From assembly GCF_021602025.1 (NCBI RefSeq), contig NZ_BQHW01000024.1, positions 1 to 64,000 of the forward strand: 64,000 bases of DNA, in the 5' to 3' direction. The notes below the pieces were generated by a model. The model ran no database searches and had not been told where the DNA came from. It worked only from the letters and a program-made list of their open reading frames with translations. How positions within the stretch are numbered: the stretch's first letter is position 1; each line of letters begins with the position of its first letter. Position numbers and translations under genes: made by a program. The stretch is from Pseudomonas ceruminis. Its GTDB lineage: Bacteria; Pseudomonadota; Gammaproteobacteria; Pseudomonadales; Pseudomonadaceae. Positions 49,720 to 60,003 of this stretch are shown here, in pieces.

Positions 49720-49789
49720 CCTGCGCCTATGCCTGTGGCTTCAAGGCTGGCAGACTGCGGGTCTTTCCGCTGTCTGCCGCCGAGGCTGT

Positions 49790-50797
49790 ATGACCTTCAC
49801 CCCCCGCCAGATCACCCTTGCCAGCCTGATCATCGTCATGGCCGGTCTGCTGCTGGCCCTGCCCCTGAAGTTGCTGCCCAGCCTGCTGGCCGGCCTGTTG
49901 GTATTCGAGCTGGTCAACATGCTCACCCCGCGGCTGCAACCGTTGATCGCAGGCCAACGTGCACGCTGGCTGGCAGTAGCGTTGCTAGGCACGCTGGTGG
50001 TCATCAGCCTGGCGCTCCTGATCGCCGGTGCCTTCAGTTTTCTGTTGCATGAGGCCGAGAACCCCGGCGCCTCGCTGGACAAGTTCATGGGCCTGGTCGA
50101 GCGTGCCCGCGGCCAGCTGCCGCCGTTCATCGAAGGTTACCTGCCGGCCAGCGCGGCCGAGTTCAAGGTGGCCATCGGTGACTGGATCAAGAGCCACCTG
50201 AGCGACCTGCAACTGGTGGGCAAGGGTATGGCGCACATGTTCGTGACGCTGCTGATCGGCATGATTCTGGGGGCGATCATTGCCCTGCAGCGCATCCCCG
50301 ACATCTCCCGGCGCAAACCATTGGCTGCCGCGCTGTTCGAGCGCTTGAGCCTGCTGGTTCAGGCGTTTCGCAACATTGTCTTCGCGCAGATCAAGATTTC
50401 GCTGCTCAATACGGCATTCACCGGCATTTTCCTCGCGGTGGTGCTGCCACTGTTCGGCGTACACCTGCCGCTGACCAAGACCCTGATCGTGCTGACGTTC
50501 CTGCTTGGGCTGTTGCCAGTGATTGGCAACCTGATGTCCAACACCTTGATCACCATCGTCGGCATGTCGTTGTCGATCTGGGTGGCGGCGGCGGCGTTGG
50601 GCTACCTGATCGTCATCCACAAGGTCGAGTACTTCCTCAACGCGCGTATCGTGGGTGGGCAGATCAGCGCCAAAGCCTGGGAGCTGTTGCTGGCGATGCT
50701 GGTGTTCGAGGCGGCATTCGGCTTGCCGGGGGTGGTGGCAGGCCCCGTCTACTATGCCTACCTGAAGAGTGAGCTGCGGCGGGCAGAGCTGGTTTGA
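49790..50797 (+). CDS. AI-2E family transporter (PerM-like)
   Basis: An inner-membrane protein of 335 residues with about eight hydrophobic segments. It starts MTFTPRQITLASLIIVMAGLLLALPLK. Landmarks are FLLGLLPVIGNLMSNTLITIVGMS and GGQISAKAWELLLAMLVFEAAFGLPGVVAGPVYYAYLK, close to the family C-terminal signature. Relatives export AI-2 or act as Na+/H+ exchangers; no specific cargo is known here. It is 70 bases after psiF and could be cotranscribed. Confidence 0.85.
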   Translation: MTFTPRQITLASLIIVMAGLLLALPLKLLPSLLAGLLVFELVNMLTPRLQPLIAGQRARWLAVALLGTLVVISLALLIAGAFSFLLHEAENPGASLDKFMGLVERARGQLPPFIEGYLPASAAEFKVAIGDWIKSHLSDLQLVGKGMAHMFVTLLIGMILGAIIALQRIPDISRRKPLAAALFERLSLLVQAFRNIVFAQIKISLLNTAFTGIFLAVVLPLFGVHLPLTKTLIVLTFLLGLLPVIGNLMSNTLITIVGMSLSIWVAAAALGYLIVIHKVEYFLNARIVGGQISAKAWELLLAMLVFEAAFGLPGVVAGPVYYAYLKSELRRAELV

Positions 50798-50895
50798 AAC
50801 AAGCGGCCTCTTCGACGCCACAGGGATAGCACAGCCTTGCGGGCGGTGTCATTCCTGTGGGAGCCGGTTTGGCGGCGATAACGCTGACGCCGATA

Positions 50896-52167
50896 TCAGA
50901 TTGAGCCGTAGCGCTTGCGTGCCTCGATCGCCAGCCCGCTACCAATGCTGCCGAAAATGTTGCCTTCCACATGCCGGGCGTTGGGTAGCATCGCCGCCAC
51001 GCTGTTGCGCAGGGCCGGAATGCCGCTGGACCCCCCGGTGAAGAACACGGTGTCCACCTGGCTTTCGCCTACACCGGCCTTGGCCAGTAGCTCGCTCACA
51101 CTACCGCGTACCCGCTCGAGCAGGCCCTCGATAGCGGCCTCGAATACCGCACGGGTCAAGTCCACGCCCAGGGCTTGCTCGACACGGCCAAGGTCGATAC
51201 GGCGGCTTGGCTGGTCGGTAAGTTCGATCTTGCTGGCTTCCACTTCCATCGCCAGCCAGTGCCCGGCACGCTGCTCGATCAACTTGAACAGGCGGTCGAT
51301 ACCCAGCGTGTCTTCGATGTCATAGCGCATGCTGCCCAAGGCCAGCTGCGACTTCTGCGAGTACAGGGCGTTGATGGTGTGCCAGGTGGCCAGGTTGAGG
51401 TGGTAGCTGGTGGGCATCAGCGCGCCACTCTTCATTCGGCTGCCGTAGCCGAACAACGGCATCACGCCTTGCAGGCTCAACTGCTTGTCGAAGTCGGTAC
51501 CGCCGATGTGTACGCCACCGGTGGCGAGGATGTCGCTTTGGCGCTCGGCCACCTGGTGGCGCTCGGGTGACAGGCGAATCAGGGTAAAGTCCGAGGTACC
51601 GCCGCCGATATCGACGATGAGCACCAACTCTTCTCGGCTGATGCCCGACTCGTAGTCGAACGCCGCCGCAATCGGTTCGTACTGGAACGACACGTCCTTG
51701 AAGCCGATCTTGCGCGCCACGTCGGCCAGGGTGTCTTCGGCTTCCTGGTCGGCGGCCGGGTCTTCGTCGACGAAGAACACCGGGCGGCCCAGTACCACCT
51801 GGTCGAAGCTGCGGTCGGCGGAGGCTTCGGCACGCTTTTTCAGTTCGCCGATGAACATGCCCAGCAGGTCCTTGAACGGCAGGGCGCTGCCCAGCACGCT
51901 GGTATCGTGCTTGATCAGCTTGGAGCCGAGCAGGCTCTTGAGCGAGCGCATCAGGCGGCCTTCGTAGCCTTCCAGGTACTCGTGCAGCGCCAGGCGGCCA
52001 TATACCGGACGACGCTCTTCGATGTTGAAGAAGACCACCGAGGGCAGGGTGATCTTGCCGTCTTCCAGGGCAATCAGCGATTCGACGCCAGGGCGGTGCC
52101 AGCCGATCGTGGAGTTGGAGGTACCAAAGTCGATGCCAAGGGCGCGGGCCGGGGATACGTCGGACAT
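50896..52167 (-). CDS. Hsp70-family chaperone, YegD-like
   Basis: An actin/Hsp70-fold ATPase of 423 residues. It has phosphate 1 (LGIDFGTSNSTIGW), phosphate 2 (LIVDIGGGTSDFTLI) and an adenosine motif (DTVFFTGGSSGIPALRNSVA). It lacks the substrate-binding domain and C-terminal lid of DnaK. This truncated form matches YegD/HscC-like proteins of unknown client. It is divergent from cbpA, 163 bases away. Both genes concern protein folding, but no shared regulation was seen. Confidence 0.88.
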   Translation of the reverse strand: MSDVSPARALGIDFGTSNSTIGWHRPGVESLIALEDGKITLPSVVFFNIEERRPVYGRLALHEYLEGYEGRLMRSLKSLLGSKLIKHDTSVLGSALPFKDLLGMFIGELKKRAEASADRSFDQVVLGRPVFFVDEDPAADQEAEDTLADVARKIGFKDVSFQYEPIAAAFDYESGISREELVLIVDIGGGTSDFTLIRLSPERHQVAERQSDILATGGVHIGGTDFDKQLSLQGVMPLFGYGSRMKSGALMPTSYHLNLATWHTINALYSQKSQLALGSMRYDIEDTLGIDRLFKLIEQRAGHWLAMEVEASKIELTDQPSRRIDLGRVEQALGVDLTRAVFEAAIEGLLERVRGSVSELLAKAGVGESQVDTVFFTGGSSGIPALRNSVAAMLPNARHVEGNIFGSIGSGLAIEARKRYGSI

Positions 52168-52330
52168 GGGAAAGGGCTTCCGGAGGCAAAACGGCCGCGC
52201 AGTTTATGCCAGTTGGCTACAGAATCAAGACCGGTCGTCTGCCTTGCAGCAACACCAAGCGAACCTTGAAAGGCTATGCTTGACCCTTATCTTCAGATGC
52301 AACACGAAAATTCACATTGGTGATCCGTAG

Positions 52331-53281
52331 ATGGACTTCAAAGACTATTACAAGATACTCGGCGTAGAGCCCACGGCGGACGAGAAGGCGATCAAGGCCG
52401 CTTACCGCAAGCTGGCGCGCAAGTATCACCCTGATGTCAGCAAGGAGCGCGACGCCGAGGAGAAATTCAAGGAGGCCAACGAGGCCTACGAGGTGCTCGG
52501 CGATGCCCAGAAACGCGCTGAGTTCGACGAGATTCGCAAGTACGGCGGCCAGCATGGTCGGCCGTTCCAGGCGCCGCCAGGCTGGGAAAGCCGTGGTGGT
52601 GGAGGCGGTTTCGAGGGCGGTGACTTCTCCGACTTCTTCAGCTCGATCTTCGGCGCACGGGGCGGCAATCCTTTTGGTGGCGCCCGCCAACAACGTAGCG
52701 CCGGCAGGCGAGGGCAGGATGTGGAACTGGAACTGGCGATCTTCCTCGAAGAGACCTTGAGCAAGGAATCGAAGCAGATCAGCTTCCAGGTGCCGCAGAC
52801 CAATGCTGCGGGCCAGCGTACCGGGTTCACTACCAAGACCCTGAACGTGAAGATCCCGGCTGGGGTGGCTGACGGTGAACGTATCCGTCTCAAAGGCCAA
52901 GGCGCGCCGGGCAGCGGCGGTGGGGCCAATGGCGACCTGTTCCTGACCATCCGCATGGCGCCGCACCCGCTGTTCGATGTCGAAGGCCATGACCTGATCA
53001 TCACCGTGCCGCTGGCACCGTGGGAGGCCGCGCTGGGGACCAAAGTGGCGGTGCCGACCCTGGACGGCAAGATCAACCTGACCATCCGCCCCGACAGCCA
53101 GAGCGGCCAACGCCTGCGCGTGCCGGGCAAGGGCCTGGCGAACAAGCACGGCGAGCGCGGCAACCTGTATGCCCAGCTCAAGGTGGTCATGCCGCCGACA
53201 TCCGACGCGTCTACCCGCGAACTGTGGGCCCAGCTTTCCGAGAAGGCTGCGTTCAATCCGAGGACACAATGGAGTAAGTGA
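52331..53281 (+). CDS. cbpA: Curved DNA-binding protein, DnaJ-class co-chaperone
   Basis: A 316-residue DnaJ-type protein. The N-terminal J domain (residues 1-70, [10 protein letters not shown] ... [10 protein letters not shown], the HPD motif intact) is followed by a glycine-rich linker (about 78-130) and two C-terminal beta domains, with no zinc finger. This is the layout of CbpA, which stimulates DnaK and also binds curved DNA in the nucleoid. The next gene encodes its regulator CbpM, 2 bases after the stop, so they form an operon. Confidence 0.92.
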   Translation: MDFKDYYKILGVEPTADEKAIKAAYRKLARKYHPDVSKERDAEEKFKEANEAYEVLGDAQKRAEFDEIRKYGGQHGRPFQAPPGWESRGGGGGFEGGDFSDFFSSIFGARGGNPFGGARQQRSAGRRGQDVELELAIFLEETLSKESKQISFQVPQTNAAGQRTGFTTKTLNVKIPAGVADGERIRLKGQGAPGSGGGANGDLFLTIRMAPHPLFDVEGHDLIITVPLAPWEAALGTKVAVPTLDGKINLTIRPDSQSGQRLRVPGKGLANKHGERGNLYAQLKVVMPPTSDASTRELWAQLSEKAAFNPRTQWSK

Positions 53282-53283
53282 TC

Positions 53284-53589
53284 ATGAGCAGCACCCTGAT
53301 CGTTCAACTGGACATGCGTACCCTCTGCCAGGAGGCCGACATCACCAAGGATTACGTGATCGAGATCGTTGAACACGGCATCGTTGAACCTTCGGGGCGA
53401 ACGCCGGAGGACTGGTTGTTCGATGATCAGGCGCCGCTGCTGGCCAGGCGTGCGGTGAAGCTGCACAACGATCTGGAGCTGGAGTGGGAAGGGGTGGCGC
53501 TGGCGCTGGAGTTACTGCAGGAAGTGCAACAGCTGCGCAGTGAGAACAGTATGCTCAAGCAGCGGCTGGGGCGGTTTACCCAGATGTGA
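53284..53589 (+). CDS. cbpM: CbpM, modulator of CbpA
   Basis: A small MerR-like helical protein of 101 residues (MSSTLIVQLDMRTLCQEADI). It binds the J domain of CbpA and blocks its co-chaperone and DNA-binding activity in E. coli. Visible marks are DYVIEIVEHGIVEPSG, the acidic-basic linker WLFDDQAPLLARRAVKLHNDLELEWEGVALALELL and a C-terminal coiled coil. A GTG two codons upstream is possible but lies over the cbpA stop region. Confidence 0.9.
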   Translation: MSSTLIVQLDMRTLCQEADITKDYVIEIVEHGIVEPSGRTPEDWLFDDQAPLLARRAVKLHNDLELEWEGVALALELLQEVQQLRSENSMLKQRLGRFTQM

Positions 53590-53673
53590 TGTGGCCTGCA
53601 TTGGCCCCAAGGCTCCCACTGCGCTTATGGTCGGCGTGGGAGCCGGCTTGCCGCGAGAGGGGGCTCGTTGTAC

Positions 53674-54189
53674 TCAGCTCGGCTCAGCCCCTGGGGTCAG
53701 CACCCGTTGCATGAAGGTCAGGTCCAGCCAGCGACCGAACTTCACCCCCACCTGTGGCATCTGCCCGGTCACCGCGAACCCCAGCCGCTCGTGCAGGCGC
53801 ACCGAGGCTGTATTGCCACTCTCGATGGCGGCGACCATCACATGCTTGCCGCACGCGCGCGCCCGCTCGATCAGCACCGCCATCAACTGCGGCCCCAGAC
53901 CCTTGCCGCGCTGGTCGCCACGGATGTACACCGAATGCTCGACGGTATGGCGAAAGCCCTCGAACGGCCGCCAGTCGCCAAACGAGGCATAGCCGAGCAC
54001 GCCCGTGTCATCCACCGCCACCAGAATCGGGTAGCCCTGTTGTGCACGGGCTTCGAACCAGGCCTGGCGGTTGCCCAGGTCGACCGGGGTTTCGTTCCAG
54101 ATCGCCGTGGTGTTGCGCACCGCGTCGTTGTAGATGTCGAGGATACCCGCTACATCGGTGGGCAGGGCATCGCGGATTTCATGGCTCAT
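53674..54189 (-). CDS. GNAT acetyltransferase, phosphinothricin/methionine-sulfoximine type
   Basis: A GNAT-fold N-acetyltransferase of 171 residues, starting MSHEIRDALPTDVAGILDIYNDAV. It has the phosphinothricin-acetyltransferase core FEARAQQGYPILVA, GYASFGDWRPFEGFRHTVEHSVYI and the acetyl-CoA pocket RGDQRGKGLGPQLM. The MddA/Pat group detoxifies methionine sulfoximine, sulfone and glufosinate, and this length fits. It is an isolated leftward gene just downstream of the urt operon. Confidence 0.87.
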   Translation of the reverse strand: MSHEIRDALPTDVAGILDIYNDAVRNTTAIWNETPVDLGNRQAWFEARAQQGYPILVAVDDTGVLGYASFGDWRPFEGFRHTVEHSVYIRGDQRGKGLGPQLMAVLIERARACGKHVMVAAIESGNTASVRLHERLGFAVTGQMPQVGVKFGRWLDLTFMQRVLTPGAEPS

Positions 54190-54220
54190 TGCAGCGTCTC
54201 ACAAGGTCGATGGCAGCAGA

Positions 54221-54919
54221 TTAAATGGTTACCAACCCGCGCACACCTTCGGCCTGCATGTTTTCCCCTCGGCCGCGCTGGATGATCTCGCCGCGGGCCA
54301 TGACCAGGTACTGGTCGGCCAGCGCCTCGGCGAAGTCGTAGAACTGCTCGACCAGCAGGATAGCCATGTCGCCGCGCTCAGCCAGGCGCCGGATGACAGC
54401 ACCGATCTCCTTGATGACCGAGGGTTGAATGCCCTCGGTGGGTTCGTCGAGAATCAATAGCCGTGGGCGGCTGGCCAGGGCACGGCCGATGGCCAGCTGT
54501 TGCTGCTGGCCCCCGGACAGGTCGCCGCCGCGCCGTTGTTTCATCTGCTCCAGCACCGGGAACAGTTCGTAGATGAACGGCGGTACTTCCCGTGCTTCAC
54601 GGGCGCGGAAACGCGACAGGCCCATCAGCAGGTTTTCCTCGACGCTCAGGCGCGGGAAGATTTCGCGGCCTTGCGGCACGTAGGCGATGCCGGCCTGCAC
54701 CCGTTGCTGCGGCTTGAGTGTGGTGATGGGTTTGCCCTCCCATTCGACGCTGCCTTCGCGGGCCGGTACCAGGCCCATCAGGCAGCGCAGCAGGGTGGTC
54801 TTGCCCACGCCATTGCGCCCGAGCAGGCAGGTGACTTCGCCGACCTTGGCTTCGAAGGACAGGCCACGCAGGATGTGGCTGCCGCCGTAATACTGGTGCA
54901 GGGTGTCGATCTTGAGCAT
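54221..54919 (-). CDS. urtE: Urea ABC transporter ATPase UrtE
   Basis: Last gene of the urea uptake operon, 232 residues from MLKIDTLHQYYGGSHIL. It has Walker A (GRNGVGKTT), LSGGQQQQLAIGRAL and Walker B (LLILDEPTEGIQPSVI), with EQFYDFAEALAD near the end, as in UrtE/LivF. The longer frame to 54979 is a poor start. It begins 63 bases after urtD and acts with UrtD as the ATPase pair. Confidence 0.9.
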   Translation of the reverse strand: MLKIDTLHQYYGGSHILRGLSFEAKVGEVTCLLGRNGVGKTTLLRCLMGLVPAREGSVEWEGKPITTLKPQQRVQAGIAYVPQGREIFPRLSVEENLLMGLSRFRAREAREVPPFIYELFPVLEQMKQRRGGDLSGGQQQQLAIGRALASRPRLLILDEPTEGIQPSVIKEIGAVIRRLAERGDMAILLVEQFYDFAEALADQYLVMARGEIIQRGRGENMQAEGVRGLVTI

Positions 54920-54982
54920 GTGAGAGTTCCTGAATGGGTTGCGGTGCCAGTCCTGGCCTCTTCGCAGGGCAGGCTTCAATGT

Positions 54983-55836
<854 letters not shown>

Positions 55837-55840
<4 letters not shown>

Positions 55841-56916
55841 GGCTGGCTCCTTTTCTTCAGCAGGCCGACCACACCCTTGGGCAGGTAGAGAGTGACGAGG
55901 ATGAACAACGCCCCGAGGAAGAACAGCCAGAACTCCGGGAAGGCCACGGTGAACCAGCTCTTCATGCCGTTGACCAGGCCGGCACCGAGCAGCGGACCGA
56001 TCAGTGTGCCACGCCCGCCAAGGGCGACCCAGACGGCAGCTTCGATGGAGTTGGTCGGCGACATTTCACTGGGGTTGATGATGCCCACCTGCGGCACGTA
56101 CAGCGCCCCGGCCAAGCCGCACAGCACAGCGCTGAGCACCCATACCAGCAGCTTGAACCCGCGTGGGTCATAGCCGCAGAACATCAGGCGGTTCTCGGCA
56201 TCGCGCACTGCGGTCAGCAGGCGGCCGAACTTGCTCTGGGTCAGGCGCCAGCACAAGTACAGGCTGGCCAGCAGCAGGCCGACGGTGAGCAGGAACAGCA
56301 CGGCGCGGGTGCCTTGGGCGGCAATGTCGAAACCGAGAATGGTGCGGAAGCTGGTAAAGCCGTTGTTGCCGCCGAACCCCGTCTCGTTGCGAAAGAACAG
56401 CAGCATGCCCGCGAAGGTCAGGGCCTGGGTCATGATCGAGAAGTACACGCCCTTGATCCGTGAGCGGAAAGCGAACCAGCCGAATACCAGTGCCAGCAGG
56501 CCGGGCGCCAGCACCACCAGGCACAGCGCCCAGGCGAAGTGCTGGGTGCCAGCCCAGTACCAGGGCAGTTCACTCCACGACAGGAAGGTCATGAAGCCCG
56601 GCAGGCCGTCGCCCGCCGCCTGCCGCATCAGGTACATGCCCATGGCATAGCCGCCGAGGGCAAAGAACAGGCCATGACCGAGCGACAGCAGCCCGGCGTA
56701 GCCCCAGACCAGGTCCAGGGCCAGTGCGACGATGGCGTAGCACAGGATCTTGCCGACCAGGGTCAGGGTGTAGGCCGAAACCTGCAATGCATGGCCCGCC
56801 GGCAGCAACGACAGCAGCGCCAGGGCCAGCAACAGCAGGACGACAACAGCACCGATGGCCAGCGACAGGCGCGGCCCGGCCTTTTGCGAAGCGGTGACAA
56901 GCAGTGGCTGGTTCAT
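55837..56916 (-). CDS. urtC: Urea ABC transporter permease UrtC
   Basis: LivM-class permease of 359 residues starting MNQPLLVTASQKAGPRLS, with about nine hydrophobic segments. It has the loop GLLSLGHGLFFALGGYAMGMYLM, the coupling loop TAVRDAENRLMFCGYDPRGFKLL and SIEAAVWVALGGRGTLIGPLLGAGLV. The ATG at 56916 overlaps the urtB stop. The same frame stays open upstream to 57423, but those residues are an artefact of the GC-rich urtB antisense phase and do not belong to this protein. Confidence 0.92.
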
Positions 56917-58403
56917 CAGTCGATTACCCGTCCCTTGAGGGCGAACAGGCCTTGCGGACGCTTCTGGATGAACAGAATGATCAACGCAAGGATGAGGATC
57001 TTGCCAAGCACCGCGCCGATCTGCGGCTCCAGCAGCTTGTTGGCTATACCCAGGCCAAAGGCGGCCCAGAGGCTGCCGGCCAGTTGCCCGACACCGCCGA
57101 GCACCACCACCAAAAACGAGTCGATGATGTAGCTTTGGCCCAGGTCGGGGCCGACGTTGCCAACCTGGCTCAGGGCCACGCCGCCGAGCCCGGCGATGCC
57201 TGAGCCAAGGCCGAAGGCGAGCATGTCGATGCGCCCGGTGGGCACACCGCAGCAGGCGGCCATGTTGCGGTTCTGGGTGACCGCGCGCACGTTCAGCCCC
57301 AGCCGCGTGCGGTTGAGCAGCAGCCAGGTGAGCAGCACCACGGCCAGGGCGAAGCCGATGATGACCAGGCGGTTGTACGGCAGCACCAGGTTGGGCAGCA
57401 GCTGGATACCGCCCGACAGCCACGCCGGGTTGCTGACCTCGACGTTCTGCGCGCCGAACAGCAGGCGGATGGCCTGGATCAGAATCAGGCTGATACCCCA
57501 GGTGGCCAGCAGGGTTTCCAGCGGGCGGCCGTAGAGGTGGCGGATCACCGTGCGCTCCAGCGCCATGCCGACCGTGGCGCTGACCGCGAAGGCCACGGGC
57601 AGGGCGATCAGCGGGTAGAACTCGATGGCGCCAGGGGCGTAGCGCTGCAGCAGCACCTGGACCATGTAGGTGCTGTAGGCGCCGAGCATGAGCATCTCGC
57701 CATGGGCCATGTTGATCACCCCCAGCAGGCCGAAAGTGATCGCCAGGCCCAGGGCCGCCAGCAGCAGGATCGAGCCCAGCGACAGGCCGCTGAAGGCCTG
57801 GCCGAGCAGTTCGCCGAACAGCAGTTTGCGTTTGACCTGGGCCAGGCTGGTTTGCGCCGCGGTGCGCACGCCGGCGTCGGTTTCGGCGTCCGGTTGCAGC
57901 AAGGTCTCAAGGCGGGTGCGGGCCAGCGGGTCGCCGGTTTCGCCGAGCAGGCGCACGGCAGACAGGCGCACGGCCGGCTCGCTGGCGCCCAGTTGCAGGT
58001 TGGCCAGGGCCAGGCCGAGGGCCGCGTGCACGGCCGCATCTGGCTCGCTGGCGAAGCGCCGGTCGAGGAAGGCCACCTGCGCCGGTTGCGCGCTTTTCTG
58101 CAGTTGCTGGGCGGCGGCCAGGCGGGTGTCGCTGTTGTCGCTGAGCAACTGATGACTGGCCAGGGCGTTGTCGATCAGGCCGCGCAGGCGGTTGTTCAGG
58201 CGCACCTTGCGCGTATCGCCTTCGGCGATGCGGCCCTGGCGCAGGTTTTCCAGCAGCGGCAGGCGTGCGGCATCGGGTTGCGCGGCCCAGCCCTCAAGCA
58301 GGCTGGCTTGTTCGGCGGGCTTGGCGGTGAGGAAGAATTCGCCCTCGCTCGCCTGGCTTGCCAGGGGCAGCAGGAGCAGGAGGGTGAGCAGGAGTCTGAG
58401 CAT
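56916..58403 (-). CDS. urtB: Urea ABC transporter permease UrtB with periplasmic N-domain
   Basis: LivH-class permease of 495 residues. Signal-like MLRLLLTLLLLLPLASQA precedes about 190 residues of helical, HEAT-like sequence rich in alanine and leucine. The membrane part follows (from about residue 205: LGSILLLAALGLAITFGLLGVINMAHGEMLMLGAYSTYMVQ). The coupling loop VTQNRNMAACCGVPTGRID and LGGVGQLAGSLWAAFGLG are typical. This N-domain is known in proteobacterial UrtB but absent from LivH. ATG at 58403 is preferred over an upstream frame running into the intergenic palindrome. Confidence 0.92.
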   Translation of the reverse strand: MLRLLLTLLLLLPLASQASEGEFFLTAKPAEQASLLEGWAAQPDAARLPLLENLRQGRIAEGDTRKVRLNNRLRGLIDNALASHQLLSDNSDTRLAAAQQLQKSAQPAQVAFLDRRFASEPDAAVHAALGLALANLQLGASEPAVRLSAVRLLGETGDPLARTRLETLLQPDAETDAGVRTAAQTSLAQVKRKLLFGELLGQAFSGLSLGSILLLAALGLAITFGLLGVINMAHGEMLMLGAYSTYMVQVLLQRYAPGAIEFYPLIALPVAFAVSATVGMALERTVIRHLYGRPLETLLATWGISLILIQAIRLLFGAQNVEVSNPAWLSGGIQLLPNLVLPYNRLVIIGFALAVVLLTWLLLNRTRLGLNVRAVTQNRNMAACCGVPTGRIDMLAFGLGSGIAGLGGVALSQVGNVGPDLGQSYIIDSFLVVVLGGVGQLAGSLWAAFGLGIANKLLEPQIGAVLGKILILALIILFIQKRPQGLFALKGRVID

Positions 58404-58435
58404 GCGAGCAATCCTGGAGATCGGCGGTGGATTCA

Positions 58436-58487
58436 TCGCGAGCAAGCTCGCGCCTACAGGGAGTTGTAGGCGCGAGCTTGCTCGCGA
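58436..58487. repeat. Perfect palindrome between urtA and urtB
   Basis: Two 23-base arms (58436-58458 and 58465-58487), exact reverse complements with a 6-base loop, each reading GCGAGCAAGCTCGCGCC at its core, a REP-type unit. It lies 27 bases after the urtA stop. It may hold urtA mRNA ends and so keep the receptor in excess over the membrane subunits. Confidence 0.85.
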
Positions 58488-58514
58488 TTGGGCCGCATGG
58501 CGGCCCCAGTACAC

Positions 58515-59780
58515 TCAGTTACCTTTCACTGCATAGTCCGGGCGCTTGTCATTGCCCGGAATGAACGGGCTCCAGGGCTGGGCCCGCAGCGGCTGCTCGG
58601 TTTGCCAGACCACGCTGAACTGCCCGTCATCCTGGATCTCGCCGATCATCACCGGCTTGTGCAGGTGGTGGTTGGTCTTGTCCATGGTCAGGGTGAAGCC
58701 CGACGGTGCCTTGAAGCTCTGTCCGGCCAGCGCCTCGCGCACTTTGTCGACATCGGTGGACTTGGCCTTCTCGACGGCCTGGGCCCACATATGGATGCCC
58801 ACGTAGGTGGCCTCCATCGGGTCGTTGGTCACCGCCTTGTCAGCGCCTGGCAGGCCTTTGGCCTTGGCGTAGGCCTTCCAGTCGGCGACGAACTTCTGGT
58901 TTACCGGGTTATCCACCGACTCGAAGTAGTTCCACGCGGCCAGGTGACCCACCAGCGGTTTGGTATCGATGCCGCGCAGTTCTTCTTCGCCCACCGAGAA
59001 CGCCACCACCGGTACGTCGGTGGCTTTCAGGCCCTGGTTGGCCAGCTCCTTGTAGAACGGCACGTTGGAGTCGCCGTTGACCGTGGAGATGACCGCGGTC
59101 TTGCCGCCGGCGGAGAACTTCTTGATGTTGGCAACGATGGTCTGGTAATCGGCGTGGCCGAACGGTGTGTACACTTCTTCGATGTCTTTGTCGGCCACGC
59201 CTTTGCTGTGCAGGAAGGCGCGCAGGATCTTGTTGGTGGTGCGAGGGTAGACGTAGTCGGTGCCGAGCAGGAAAAAGCGCTTGGCGTTGCCGCCGTCTTC
59301 GCTCATCAGGTACTCCACGGCCGGGATCGCCTGCTGGTTGGGCGCGGCGCCGGTATAGAACACGTTCGGCGACATCTCTTCACCCTCGTACTGCACCGGG
59401 TAGAACAGCAGGCCGTTGAGCTCTTCGAACACCGGCAGCACCGACTTGCGCGACACCGAGGTCCAGCAGCCGAATACCACCGCGACTTTGTCCTGGGTCA
59501 GCAGCTGGCGGCTTTTTTCGGCGAACAGCGGCCAGTTGGAGGCAGGGTCGACCACCACCGGCTCGAGCATCTTGCCGTTGACCCCGCCTTTGGCGTTGAT
59601 CTCATCGATGGTCATCAGCGCCATGTCCTTGAGCGACGTTTCGGAAATCGCCATGGTCCCGGACAGCGAATGCAGGATACCGACCTTGATGGTCTCGGCG
59701 GCCTGGATGCTCCAGCTAAGACCCATCGCCGCAATCGATGCGCTGAGGGTAAAGGCCTTGATCAGACTGCGACGCTTCAT
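58515..59780 (-). CDS. urtA: Urea ABC transporter substrate-binding protein UrtA
   Basis: A periplasmic receptor of 421 residues. Its Tat-style or Sec leader MKRRSLIKAFTLSASIAAMGLSWSIQA is cut before AETIKVGILHSLSGTMAIS. Landmarks of UrtA are VVFGCWTSVSRKSVLPVFEELNGLLFYPVQYEGEEMSPNVFYTGAAPNQQ, FFLLGTDYVYPRTTN and NDPMEATYVGIHMW. It is first in the leftward urtABCDE operon, with a sigma-54 promoter 50 bases upstream, so nitrogen limitation should induce it. Confidence 0.95.
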   Translation of the reverse strand: MKRRSLIKAFTLSASIAAMGLSWSIQAAETIKVGILHSLSGTMAISETSLKDMALMTIDEINAKGGVNGKMLEPVVVDPASNWPLFAEKSRQLLTQDKVAVVFGCWTSVSRKSVLPVFEELNGLLFYPVQYEGEEMSPNVFYTGAAPNQQAIPAVEYLMSEDGGNAKRFFLLGTDYVYPRTTNKILRAFLHSKGVADKDIEEVYTPFGHADYQTIVANIKKFSAGGKTAVISTVNGDSNVPFYKELANQGLKATDVPVVAFSVGEEELRGIDTKPLVGHLAAWNYFESVDNPVNQKFVADWKAYAKAKGLPGADKAVTNDPMEATYVGIHMWAQAVEKAKSTDVDKVREALAGQSFKAPSGFTLTMDKTNHHLHKPVMIGEIQDDGQFSVVWQTEQPLRAQPWSPFIPGNDKRPDYAVKGN

Positions 59781-59829
59781 GTGCTCTCTCCGCTGAGTTT
59801 TTATGGTGTTGGCCTGGCGGGAGGGGCGT

Positions 59830-59845
59830 TGCAAGGGGTGTGCCG
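59830..59845 (-). promoter_or_regulatory. Probable sigma-54 promoter of urtA
   Basis: On the minus strand CGGCACACCCCTTGCA fits TGGCACG-N4-TTGC(W) at all fixed positions except the first base and the base after GGCAC. The invariant GG (-24) and GC (-12) have correct spacing. It lies 50 bases before the urtA ATG. Confidence 0.7.
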
Positions 59846-59953
59846 AGTGGCAGAAGCTGCGGTTTAGACGGGGTGTGCGAGGTATTAGGGCGCAAGGGAG
59901 GCCCAGGATGGTGCCTGAAGGGTTTGCGTGCACAGCATTGGGGCCGCCAGACG

Positions 59954-59981
59954 GCCCATCGCCGGCAAGCCGACGATGGGC
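59954..59981 (-). terminator. Terminator-like hairpin after cycA
   Basis: Arms GCCCATCG and CGATGGGC enclose a CCGGCAAGC-type REP core, giving a stable stem 23 bases downstream of the leftward cycA stop. It separates cycA from urtA. No T-run is seen. Confidence 0.55.
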
Positions 59982-60003
59982 TGCACGGCAGCCCTGAGGT
60001 TGA

